A stretch of DNA of 9,442 bases from JBOHBN01 sp050698355 (GTDB lineage Bacteria; Actinomycetota; Actinomycetes; Streptosporangiales; WHST01): contig JBOHBN010000278.1 in assembly GCA_050698355.1 (NCBI GenBank), positions 1 through 9,442 on the forward strand, given 5' to 3'. Within the stretch, counting starts at the first letter, position 1. Each line of letters begins with the position of its first letter. Of this stretch, positions 1-5,881 are shown piece by piece. The notes under the pieces were generated by a model. The model saw only the letters and a list, made by a program, of their open reading frames with translations. It was not told where the DNA came from and ran no database searches. The translations under genes and the position numbers were made by a program.

Positions 1-1511
1 GCGTCAACGACGCGCAGGCCGCCGACGCCGTGCACCCGCATACTGGCCGGGTCGACGACGCTCATCTCGTCGGTGCCCTTCCTTGCGGAGCAGGCAGGAT
101 GCAGCGCGGTCTCGGCGTCCCGCGCCACCCAGTCGACAATCTCCTCGTCGGTGTGGACCGAAGAACCCGGCGACAGCTCACCGGCGTTGAACGGCCCGAA
201 CGCCGGCTGGTTGAAGATGTCGCGGGCAACCCGCACCATCTCGACCCACTCGCGGCGGTCGTTCTCCGTGGACAGGTAGTTGAAGCGCAGTGCCGGATGC
301 TTCCCCGGATCACGTGAGGTGATCTTGAGCGTGCCCCGGCAGTCGGAGTACATCGGGCCGATGTGCACCTGATAGCCGTGCTCGGCGGCTGGTTGCGTGC
401 CGTCGTAGCGGATCGCGATCGGCAGGAAGTGGAACATCATGTTGGGGTAGTCGACGCTGTCGTTGCTGCGGATGAACCCGCCCGCCTCGAAGTGGTTGGA
501 GGCGCCGACGCCGCGGCGCAGGAACAGCCACTCCGCGCCGATCCGGGGCTTGTGCCTGTGCCGCATCCACGGGGCGATCGAGACCGGCAGCTTGCTCGCG
601 TACTGGATGTACACCTCGAGGTGGTCCTGCAGGTTCTCGCCCACGCCGGGCAGGTCGGCGACCGGCTCGATGCCGAGTGCGGCGAGCTCGTCGGCTCGGC
701 CGATGCCGGAGAGTTGCAGCAGCTGCGGGGAGTTGATCGCGCCACCGCACAGGATCACCTCGGCGGCGTGTGCGGTGCGCCGCAGCTTGCCGGCCCGCAG
801 GTAGTCCACGCCGGTGACGCGGCCATCCCTGCCCCGCAGCCCTGTGACCTGGGCGAGGGTCTCGACCTTCAGGTTGGGGCGGTCCATCACCGGATGCAGG
901 TACGCCCGCGCGGCGCTGAGCCGCCGGCCGCGGTGCACGTTGCGGTCGAACTTGGCGAAGCCCTCCTGGCGGTAGCCGTTGACGTCGTCGGTGAGCGGGT
1001 AACCCGCCTGCTGCGCGGCTTCGAAGAACGCACCGAACAGCGGGCTGTCCGCCGGCCCGCGCTCGAGCACGAGGGGGCCGGACCCGCCGCGCCACGCGTC
1101 GGCGCCGGCGAGGCAGGTCTCCATCCGCTTGAAGTACGGCAGGCAGTGCGCGTAGTCCCAGCTCTCCATACCCGGGTCGCGCGCCCAGCGCTCCAGGTCG
1201 AGCGGGTTGCCGCGCTGGAAGATCATGCCGTTGATGCTGCTCGATCCCCCGAGCACCTTGCCGCGGCCGTGGAAGACCCGGCGGCCGCCCATGTACGGCT
1301 CGGGCTCGGACTCGTAGCACCAGTCGTACAGCCGGTTGCCGATCGGGAACGGCAGCGCCGCCGGCATGTGGATGAGCGGGTCGAACTTGAAGTCGCTGCG
1401 CCCGGCTTCTAGCACCAGGACCTTCGTGGTCCGGTCGGCGCTGAGCCGGTTGGCGAGCAACGAACCGGCTGAACCGCCGCCGACGATGATGAAGTCGTAG
1501 TTCTGCGTCAC
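1..1511 (-). CDS. betA: Choline dehydrogenase-like GMC oxidoreductase, 3' end cut by window
   Basis: FAD flavoprotein of the GMC family, most like choline dehydrogenase, which oxidises choline to betaine aldehyde. About 503 codons are visible, and the frame is still open at the left edge; E. coli BetA is 556 residues, so roughly 50 residues are missing. Seen: N-terminal dinucleotide-binding motif (G11, G13, G16, with E35 ending the second strand), GMC signature 1 region GKVLGGSSSING (84-95), GMC signature 2 GAINSPQLLQLSGIG (257-271), and the active-site region ALHPAC with H471, matching the BetA/choline oxidase catalytic histidine. The last residues, VVDPASMRVHGVGGLRVVDA, are the usual stretch just before the second catalytic residue, which lies outside the window. 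The GTG start overlaps the betB stop in GTGA and has a GGGGAGG ribosome site four bases upstream, so translation is probably coupled. A separate aldehyde dehydrogenase next door favours BetA over a two-step choline oxidase. Another primary alcohol substrate remains possible. Confidence 0.93.
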   Translation of the reverse strand, partial: MTQNYDFIIVGGGSAGSLLANRLSADRTTKVLVLEAGRSDFKFDPLIHMPAALPFPIGNRLYDWCYESEPEPYMGGRRVFHGRGKVLGGSSSINGMIFQRGNPLDLERWARDPGMESWDYAHCLPYFKRMETCLAGADAWRGGSGPLVLERGPADSPLFGAFFEAAQQAGYPLTDDVNGYRQEGFAKFDRNVHRGRRLSAARAYLHPVMDRPNLKVETLAQVTGLRGRDGRVTGVDYLRAGKLRRTAHAAEVILCGGAINSPQLLQLSGIGRADELAALGIEPVADLPGVGENLQDHLEVYIQYASKLPVSIAPWMRHRHKPRIGAEWLFLRRGVGASNHFEAGGFIRSNDSVDYPNMMFHFLPIAIRYDGTQPAAEHGYQVHIGPMYSDCRGTLKITSRDPGKHPALRFNYLSTENDRREWVEMVRVARDIFNQPAFGPFNAGELSPGSSVHTDEEIVDWVARDAETALHPACSARKGTDEMSVVDPASMRVHGVGGLRVVD

Positions 1512-3007
1512 GAATCCTCCCCGTGCCGGAACCAGTACTGCGGCGCCGGGTTGATGTTGTGCCAGATGTGCTTGGTTTCGCGGTACTCGTCGAGTCCGGC
1601 GACGCCGAGCTCGCGGCCGACGCCGGACTGCTTGTAGCCGCCCCACTCGGCCTGCGGGACGTACGGGTGGAAGTCGTTGATCCACACCGTTCCCATGCGC
1701 AGCCGGGCGGCGACGCGCTCCGCGCGCCCGGCACCGCTCGTCCACACCGCGCCGGCGAGGCCGTACATCGTGTCGTTGGCGATCGCCGTCGCCGCGTCCT
1801 CGGCCTCCTCGGCCGTCTGCCCGCTGAACGTCTCGACGGTCAGCACGGGCCCGAAGGACTCCTCCTGCACCACCCGCATGCCGGACGTGCACCGGTCGAC
1901 AATGGTCGGCAGGTAGTAGACGCCGTCCTTGAGCTCCGGGTCGTCCGGCCGGGCGCCGCCCACACGCAAGCGTGCGCCCTCGGCGATACCGGCTGCGACA
2001 TACGCCTCGACCTTGTCCCGGTGGGCGGTGCTGATCAGCGGGCCGGTCTCGGCGTTCGGGTCGAACGGCCCACCGAGCCGGATGCTCGACGCGCGCCGCA
2101 CCAGCTCGTCGACGAAATCGCTCGCGATGTCCTGCTCGACGATGAGCCGGGTGCCGGCCGAGCACACCTGACCGGAGTCGAGGAACACCGCGGTGAGCGC
2201 CATGTCGAGCGCGGCCTCCCGGTCGGCGTCGGCGAAGACGATGTTGGGGTTCTTGCCGCCGAGCTCGAGCGCGACCCGCTTCACCGTGGGTGCGGCGGCT
2301 GCCATGATCCGCCGCCCGGTCACCACGCCGCCGGTGAAGGACACCAGGTCAACCGCCGGGTCCTCGGTCAGCGGCGCGCCCGCCTCGCCGCCCGTACCGA
2401 GCACGAGGTTGGCGACGCCGCCGGGCACACCTGCATCGGTCAGCGCATCCATCAACCAGATGGCGGTCGACGGGGTCAGCTCGCTGGGCTTGAGCACGAA
2501 CGTGTTGCCCGCCGCCAGCGCAGGAGCGACCTTCCACGAGGTCTGCAGCAGCGGGAAGTTCCACGGGGTGATGAGCGCGCAGACGCCGACGGGCTCGCGT
2601 ACGACCCGGCTCACCACACCGGGCTGGCCGGTATCGACGACGTGACCGCTCTGCCCGGCCGCGAGACCAGCGTAATGACGGAAGACGCCTACGATGTCGT
2701 CGACGTCGAACTCCGACTCCACGAGCCGCTTGCCGGTGTCGAGGGACTCCAGGCGCGCCACCTCGGCCTTGTCGCGCTCGAGCCGGTCGGCCACGCCGTG
2801 CAGGATGCGGCCACGCTCGAGCGAGGTGACATCCCGCCACGGGCCCGCGTCGAACGCGGCGCGCGCGGCCCGTACCGCGGCCGCCGCATCGGCGGCACCG
2901 CCTTCGGAGACGGTCGCAACCACGGTCCCGTCGGCCGGACAGGTGATCTGTCGGGTACGGCCGTCCCGGGCGTCCTGCCAGGTTCCGTCGATGAACAGTT
3001 CCGGCAC
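1508..3007 (-). CDS. betB: Betaine-aldehyde dehydrogenase-like aldehyde dehydrogenase
   Basis: NAD(P)-dependent aldehyde dehydrogenase superfamily protein of 499 residues, close to the usual 490 of BetB. In the choline pathway it would oxidise betaine aldehyde to glycine betaine in the cytoplasm. Seen: the substrate/cofactor motif PWNFP with N150, the KPSE motif with K173, FTGG at 224-227, the ELGGKNP motif with general base E248, and the nucleophile C282 in SGQVCSAGTR. The C-terminal part has the conserved EESFGPV segment and a C-terminal WGGYKQSGVGRELG segment. The GTG start is supported by AAGGTGGGG six bases upstream. It is the first gene of a leftward operon with betA (4-bp overlap), transcribed from a recognisable promoter at 3060-3088. 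The ALDH family assignment is near certain. Betaine aldehyde as substrate rests on similarity plus the betA neighbour; other aminoaldehydes are possible. Confidence 0.93.
   Translation of the reverse strand: MPELFIDGTWQDARDGRTRQITCPADGTVVATVSEGGAADAAAAVRAARAAFDAGPWRDVTSLERGRILHGVADRLERDKAEVARLESLDTGKRLVESEFDVDDIVGVFRHYAGLAAGQSGHVVDTGQPGVVSRVVREPVGVCALITPWNFPLLQTSWKVAPALAAGNTFVLKPSELTPSTAIWLMDALTDAGVPGGVANLVLGTGGEAGAPLTEDPAVDLVSFTGGVVTGRRIMAAAAPTVKRVALELGGKNPNIVFADADREAALDMALTAVFLDSGQVCSAGTRLIVEQDIASDFVDELVRRASSIRLGGPFDPNAETGPLISTAHRDKVEAYVAAGIAEGARLRVGGARPDDPELKDGVYYLPTIVDRCTSGMRVVQEESFGPVLTVETFSGQTAEEAEDAATAIANDTMYGLAGAVWTSGAGRAERVAARLRMGTVWINDFHPYVPQAEWGGYKQSGVGRELGVAGLDEYRETKHIWHNINPAPQYWFRHGEDS
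1512..1522 (-). promoter_or_regulatory. Ribosome binding site fixing the betA GTG start
   Basis: On the minus strand GGGGAGG (1516-1522) lies four bases before the GTG at 1511, inside the last codons of betB. The strong match to the anti-Shine-Dalgarno sequence supports this GTG as the betA start and independent reinitiation at the stop/start overlap. Confidence 0.75.
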
Positions 3008-3013
3008 GAGCTA

Positions 3014-3022
3014 CCCCACCTT
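3014..3022 (-). promoter_or_regulatory. Ribosome binding site of betB
   Basis: The minus-strand sequence AAGGTGGGG ends six bases before the GTG start at 3007. It supports this start over any internal one. Confidence 0.7.
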
Positions 3023-3059
3023 CGATTCGCATCGGTGCGCTGGCACGTCGAGCTGTAGA

Positions 3060-3088
3060 ATCGTAAGCCGGTTGTGTACTAGTGTCCA
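3060..3088 (-). promoter_or_regulatory. Predicted promoter of the betB-betA operon
   Basis: On the minus strand, TGGACA (3083-3088, five of six bases of the -35 consensus) is followed after exactly 17 bp by TACGAT (3060-3065, four of six of the -10 consensus). Initiation would be expected near 3053, giving a leader of about 45 bases before the betB GTG. The -35 box lies inside both the 16-bp shared element and the 22-bp palindrome, so a bound repressor would block it. Confidence 0.6.
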
Positions 3089-3090
3089 TA
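3073..3090. promoter_or_regulatory. Putative operator copy 1 (shared 16-bp element)
   Basis: TGTGTACTAGTGTCCA (3073-3088) matches 14 of 16 bases with the reverse complement of 3695-3710. Extended by two bases, both copies show an imperfect dyad of the form TGTGnACnnnnGTnCA around the same centre. It covers the -35 box and half the spacer of the betB promoter. The likely binder is the adjacent TetR protein, by position and shared use; this is inference. Confidence 0.6.
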
Positions 3091-3100
3091 TTGACACGAG
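3079..3100. promoter_or_regulatory. 22-bp near-perfect palindrome between betB and tetR, probable TetR operator
   Basis: Arms CTaGTGTCcAT and ATtGACACgAG pair at 9 of 11 positions around a centre between 3089 and 3090. Size, symmetry and placement between divergent genes are typical of TetR-family operators. It overlaps the betB -35 box and a possible tetR -10 (CATATT, 3087-3092), so it could give both repression of betBA and autoregulation. It partly overlaps operator copy 1 but has a different centre, so it may be a second, adjacent site. Confidence 0.65.
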
Positions 3101-3126
3101 GGAGTTCGGGGGCGCCGGTGGAGGGC

Positions 3127-3720
3127 ATGGCACCCGTCACCAAGCGTAGGCAGCGCGGGCCCAACGACCCCGGTCGGCGTGATCGGATCGCCCGTGCCGC
3201 CGTCGCGGTGATCGCCGAGCACGGCATCGACTCCCTCACCCATCGCAAGGTAGCCACCAAGGCCGACGTGGCGCTCGGCTCGACGACCTACTACTTCGCG
3301 AGCCTGGAGAACCTGCTCGCCGCCGCGCTCGACAAGGCGGCGGAGGCCGGCATCGCGGAGCTGCAGGCATGGGCGGACGGACTCGGCGACGAGGAGGACC
3401 TGGCACCGGCGCTGGCGGACTTTGTCATCGAGTCGGTGAGCGAGCGGCGCAAGGAGACCCTCGCCGAGTACAACCTGTACGTGCTCGCGTTCCACCGCCC
3501 GCACCTCCGGTCGGCCGTCGTGCGCTGGGACGACGCGCTGTCCGGCGTGCTCATCAAGCTGACCGACACTCCGACCGGACGCATGCTCGGCACCCTGCTG
3601 TGCGGCCTGTTGATGCAGGTCGTATTGCACGACGACGTACCCACCAAGGCCGACGTCACGGAGATCTTTCGACGCGCCATCGCCGGATCGAGTGTGGACA
3701 GTCGTACACAAAAGGTGTAG
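3127..3720 (+). CDS. TetR-family transcriptional regulator
   Basis: A 197-residue (from ATG 3127) TetR-type repressor divergent from betB. An N-terminal basic tail (KRRQRG) precedes helix 1 (about 18-32), the helix-turn-helix LTHRKVATKADVALGSTTYYF (37-57) and a helical ligand domain to the C-terminus. By position it is the functional analogue of BetI and probably controls betBA and the downstream transporter-sulfatase genes, with choline or a derivative as possible ligand. The HTH (THRKVA...GSTTYYF) resembles the YbjK-like branch more than classical BetI, so the name betI is withheld. Start choice: the frame also opens at GTG 3082 (212 residues) and GTG 3118 (200 residues). GTG 3082 lacks a ribosome site and lies in the palindrome, so ATG 3127, with GGTGGAGGG just before it, is preferred, and GTG 3118 is a fair alternative. 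The last codons overlap operator copy 2. Confidence 0.9.
   Translation: MAPVTKRRQRGPNDPGRRDRIARAAVAVIAEHGIDSLTHRKVATKADVALGSTTYYFASLENLLAAALDKAAEAGIAELQAWADGLGDEEDLAPALADFVIESVSERRKETLAEYNLYVLAFHRPHLRSAVVRWDDALSGVLIKLTDTPTGRMLGTLLCGLLMQVVLHDDVPTKADVTEIFRRAIAGSSVDSRTQKV
3693..3710. promoter_or_regulatory. Putative operator copy 2 (shared element, inverted)
   Basis: This is an 18-bp dyad, TGTGgAC-4-GTaCACA, symmetric at 12 of 18 positions, inside the last codons of tetR. The reverse complement of 3695-3710 (TGTGTACGACTGTCCA) matches 14 of 16 bases with 3073-3088. It overlaps the -35 box of the predicted transporter promoter in the same geometry as copy 1 at betB. Confidence 0.6.
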
Positions 3721-3723
3721 AAA
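3695..3723 (+). promoter_or_regulatory. Predicted promoter of the ABC transporter-sulfatase operon
   Basis: TGGACA (3695-3700) is followed after 17 bp by TAGAAA (3718-3723, four of six of the -10 consensus). The -35 box, spacer length and the GTACACA segment of the spacer are the same as in the betB promoter. Initiation would be expected near 3730, placing a GGGGAG ribosome site about 13 bases into the transcript. The promoter lies across the end of tetR, so the transporter genes need not depend on tetR read-through. Confidence 0.55.
3705..3719. repeat. Short inverted repeat TACAC-5-GTGTA at the tetR stop codon
   Basis: Perfect 5-bp arms (3705-3709 and 3715-3719) around AAAAG. It overlaps operator copy 2 and the spacer of the predicted transporter promoter, and could extend regulator contacts. 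It is too short to act as a terminator. Confidence 0.35.
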
Positions 3724-3726
3724 GCT

Positions 3727-3741
3727 GTTTCAAATCGAAAC
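3727..3741. repeat. Short inverted repeat GTTTC-5-GAAAC in the transporter leader
   Basis: Perfect 5-bp arms (3727-3731 and 3737-3741) directly before the GGGGAG ribosome site. It sits at the expected transcription start of the transporter operon. Function is unknown; it could be a weak hairpin or part of a protein site. Confidence 0.3.
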
Positions 3742-3742
3742 T

Positions 3743-3748
3743 GGGGAG
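3743..3748 (+). promoter_or_regulatory. Ribosome binding site without an ordinary start codon at the right distance
   Basis: GGGGAG is followed five bases later by ATC (3754), which is in frame with the ABC ATPase gene. No ATG, GTG or TTG lies in that frame between here and GTG 3802. The position suggests translation may begin at ATC 3754, adding 16 residues that start with the codons for INEPAEG. Confidence 0.45.
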
Positions 3749-3801
3749 TTGCCATCAACGAGCCAGCAGAAGGACCAGTAGAAGGGACTGCCACGCCGGT
3801 C

Positions 3802-4995
3802 GTGCGCGTGGAGAACCTGTCGAAGGTCTTCGGGCGCAGGGGGCGGCAGGCCCTCGACCGGAGACGATCCGGCGCCACCAAGGCGGAGGCAGAGGACGCC
3901 ACCGGCGCGACGATCGGCGTATTCGACGCGAACTTCGAGGTGCACCGCAACGAGATTTTCGTCGTCATCGGACTGTCCGGCAGCGGCAAGTCAACGCTGC
4001 TGCGCCTGTTGAACCACCTCATCGAGCCGACCGACGGCGACGTCTACATCGATGACGAACACGTCTCGCGGCTGTCGCGCAAGCAGCTCAGGCAGCTGCG
4101 CCGCCGGAAGATCGGCATGGTCTTCCAGCACTTCGGGCTCCTGCCCAACCGTACGGTCATGGACAACATCACCTACGGGCTCGAGGTACAGGGCGTCCCC
4201 GCCGAGGAGCGGGATCAGGCGGGCGCCGAGACGCTGAAGCTGGTCGGACTGGAGGGGCAGGCCGACCGTCGCATCACGCAGCTGTCCGGCGGCATGCAAC
4301 AGCGCGTCGGTCTGGCGCGAGCGCTGGCGACCAAGCAGGAGATCCTGCTGATGGACGAGCCGTTCTCCGCCCTCGACCCGTTGATCCGCCAGGACATGCA
4401 GGAGCTGTTCCTCACCATCCAGGGCGAGATCCAGCGCACGGTCGTGTTCATCACCCACGACCTGGACGAGGCGCTGCGGCTCGGGCACCGCGTTGCGGTG
4501 ATGAACGCCGGGGAGATCGTGCAGATCGGCACCCCGGAGGACATCCTGGCGAACCCGGCCGACGAGTACGTGGAGCGGTTCATCGCCCACGCCGACTACG
4601 CCAAGGTCCGCTCGGCCGAACGAGTGATGGCCACGCCGGACGAGGTCGTGTTCGTCGACGACGAGCCGGCGGCGGTGCTCGGACGGATGCGGAGCGCCGG
4701 GCTCGCCTCGACCTGCGTCCTCGACCGCGAGCGGCGGCTCGTCGGCCTGGTCGAGATCGACGGCCTCGGCAAGCTCACAGATCGCGGCGGCACCGACATC
4801 GCCAAGGCCGTGACACCTATGCGGGACGTGTCACCCGATACCCCGCTGCGGGACATCATCCCGTTCTTCGTAGCCAGCGGCACTCCCGTGGCCGTCACCG
4901 ACAAGGGCCGACACCTGAAGGGCGTCATCGCCCGCGAGGCCCTCATGAGCGGGCTGTGCAAGGGAGAGGCCGCAGAGGAAGGGGTGCTTACCTGA
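3802..4995 (+). CDS. Glycine betaine/quaternary amine ABC transporter ATP-binding protein (OpuAA/ProV type)
   Basis: ATPase subunit energising uptake of glycine betaine, choline or a related compound; 397 residues from GTG 3802 (ProV of E. coli is 400). Seen: Walker A GLSGSGKST (57-65), Q-loop Q109, ABC signature LSGGMQQR (161-168), Walker B ILLMDEP (181-187, with D185 and E186), and H-loop H219 in ITHD. After about residue 270 comes a tandem CBS-like region (about 272-385), which in OpuAA acts as ionic-strength sensor. The N-terminal insertion before Walker A (about 11-40) is typical of this subfamily. The best ribosome site (3743-3748) lies too far from GTG 3802 and points to an upstream, non-standard ATC start at 3754, so the N-terminus is uncertain by 16 residues. 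The stop overlaps the permease ATG by one base (TGATG). The class is certain; exact substrate is not decided by the ATPase. Confidence 0.93.
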   Translation: MRVENLSKVFGRRGRQALDRRRSGATKAEAEDATGATIGVFDANFEVHRNEIFVVIGLSGSGKSTLLRLLNHLIEPTDGDVYIDDEHVSRLSRKQLRQLRRRKIGMVFQHFGLLPNRTVMDNITYGLEVQGVPAEERDQAGAETLKLVGLEGQADRRITQLSGGMQQRVGLARALATKQEILLMDEPFSALDPLIRQDMQELFLTIQGEIQRTVVFITHDLDEALRLGHRVAVMNAGEIVQIGTPEDILANPADEYVERFIAHADYAKVRSAERVMATPDEVVFVDDEPAAVLGRMRSAGLASTCVLDRERRLVGLVEIDGLGKLTDRGGTDIAKAVTPMRDVSPDTPLRDIIPFFVASGTPVAVTDKGRHLKGVIAREALMSGLCKGEAAEEGVLT

Positions 4996-5876
4996 TGCTG
5001 CTCGTTCGCGCCGACATCATCCCGAGCATGCCCCTGGCCGACTGGACACAGACGGCCGTGAACTGGCTCTACGCCAACCTGGAAGACTTCTTCAACGCCC
5101 TCAACGCCCTCATCCAGGCCGTCGTAGGCGGCCTGGAGTTCGCGCTGACGGCACCGCCCACCCTGGTCATGGTCGCGATCCTCACGCTGCTGGCGCTGGC
5201 GCTGGCAGGCTGGCGTGTCGCACTGTTCACGGTGATCGGTCTGCTGCTCATCATCAGCCTCGGCCTCTGGGACGAGGCGATGCTCACCCTGGCGCTCATC
5301 CTGATATCGACCACCATCTCGCTGATCATCGGCATCCCGCTGGGAATCGTCGCGGCCAAGGTGCGCGTCGCGGAGGCGATCACGCGCCCGATTCTGGACC
5401 TGATGCAGACGATGCCGCCGTTCGTGTACCTGGTGCCGTTCGCCATCCTGCTCGGGCTGGGCTTCGGACCTGCCCTGATCGCGACGATCGTGTTCTCCAT
5501 GCCGCCCGCGGCACGACTGACGATGCTCGGCATCCGGCAGGTGCCGACGGAGACCGTGGAGGCGGCGCACGCGTTCGGCTCGACGCCGATGCAGACGCTA
5601 CTCAAGGTGGAGCTTCCGCTGGCTTTGAGCCACATCAAGACGGGTATCAACCAGGTCATCATGCTGTCGCTCTCGATGGTCGTCGTGGCGGCGCTCATCG
5701 GCGCCGGTGGCCTCGGACGGCCGGTCGTGTTCGGGCTCCAGCAGCTCAACGTCGGCACCAGCCTGGTCGGCGGCGTCGGGATCGTGATCATCGCCGTCGC
5801 GCTCGACCGCGTCACGCGCAGCGTAGGTGAGTCCAGGCGGCGCTTGCCCCGCTTGCGAGCACAGAAGGGAGGCTGA
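4995..5876 (+). CDS. Glycine betaine/quaternary amine ABC transporter permease (OpuAB/ProW type)
   Basis: Integral membrane subunit, 293 residues, forming a homodimeric channel with the upstream ATPase. Seen: hydrophobic helices at about 55-73, 75-92, 96-121, 142-168, 222-242 and 255-270. The coupling-helix (EAA) region EAAHAFGSTPMQTLLKVELPLAL lies at 189-211, followed by the conserved IGAGGLG (235-241). The TMPPFVYLVP segment (139-148) is characteristic of the ProW/OpuAB family. ATG 4995 is preferred because it overlaps the ATPase stop and has GAGGAAGGGG ten bases upstream; an in-frame GTG at 4956 would overlap the ATPase gene by 40 bases, and ATG 5028 lacks a good ribosome site. Only one permease gene is present, as expected for ProW-like systems. 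The binding protein starts 5 bp after the stop. Confidence 0.93.
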   Translation: MLLVRADIIPSMPLADWTQTAVNWLYANLEDFFNALNALIQAVVGGLEFALTAPPTLVMVAILTLLALALAGWRVALFTVIGLLLIISLGLWDEAMLTLALILISTTISLIIGIPLGIVAAKVRVAEAITRPILDLMQTMPPFVYLVPFAILLGLGFGPALIATIVFSMPPAARLTMLGIRQVPTETVEAAHAFGSTPMQTLLKVELPLALSHIKTGINQVIMLSLSMVVVAALIGAGGLGRPVVFGLQQLNVGTSLVGGVGIVIIAVALDRVTRSVGESRRRLPRLRAQKGG

Positions 5877-5881
5877 GGAGC

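Noticed and set aside
310..1734. Minus-strand 474-residue open frame overlapping betA
   Set aside because: It is a frame-shifted shadow of betA. The correct frame from GTG 1511 gives all GMC motifs without interruption.
363..3058. Long plus-strand open frames (363-1412 and 1523-3058) opposite betA and betB
   Set aside because: They are antisense to clear GMC and ALDH genes, are rich in Arg, Ala, Val and His as expected from mirrored GC-rich codons, and show no family motif.
3091..3119. Perfect TTGACA on the plus strand as the tetR -35 box
   Set aside because: The expected -10 position (3114-3119) is GC-only apart from one T and does not resemble TATAAT, and it would start transcription inside tetR. 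The match is explained by the palindrome arm.
3749..3781. Ten-codon TTG-initiated leader peptide before the ABC ATPase
   Set aside because: The TTG directly abuts GGGGAG with no spacing, is out of frame with the ATPase, and the peptide has no regulatory codon run.
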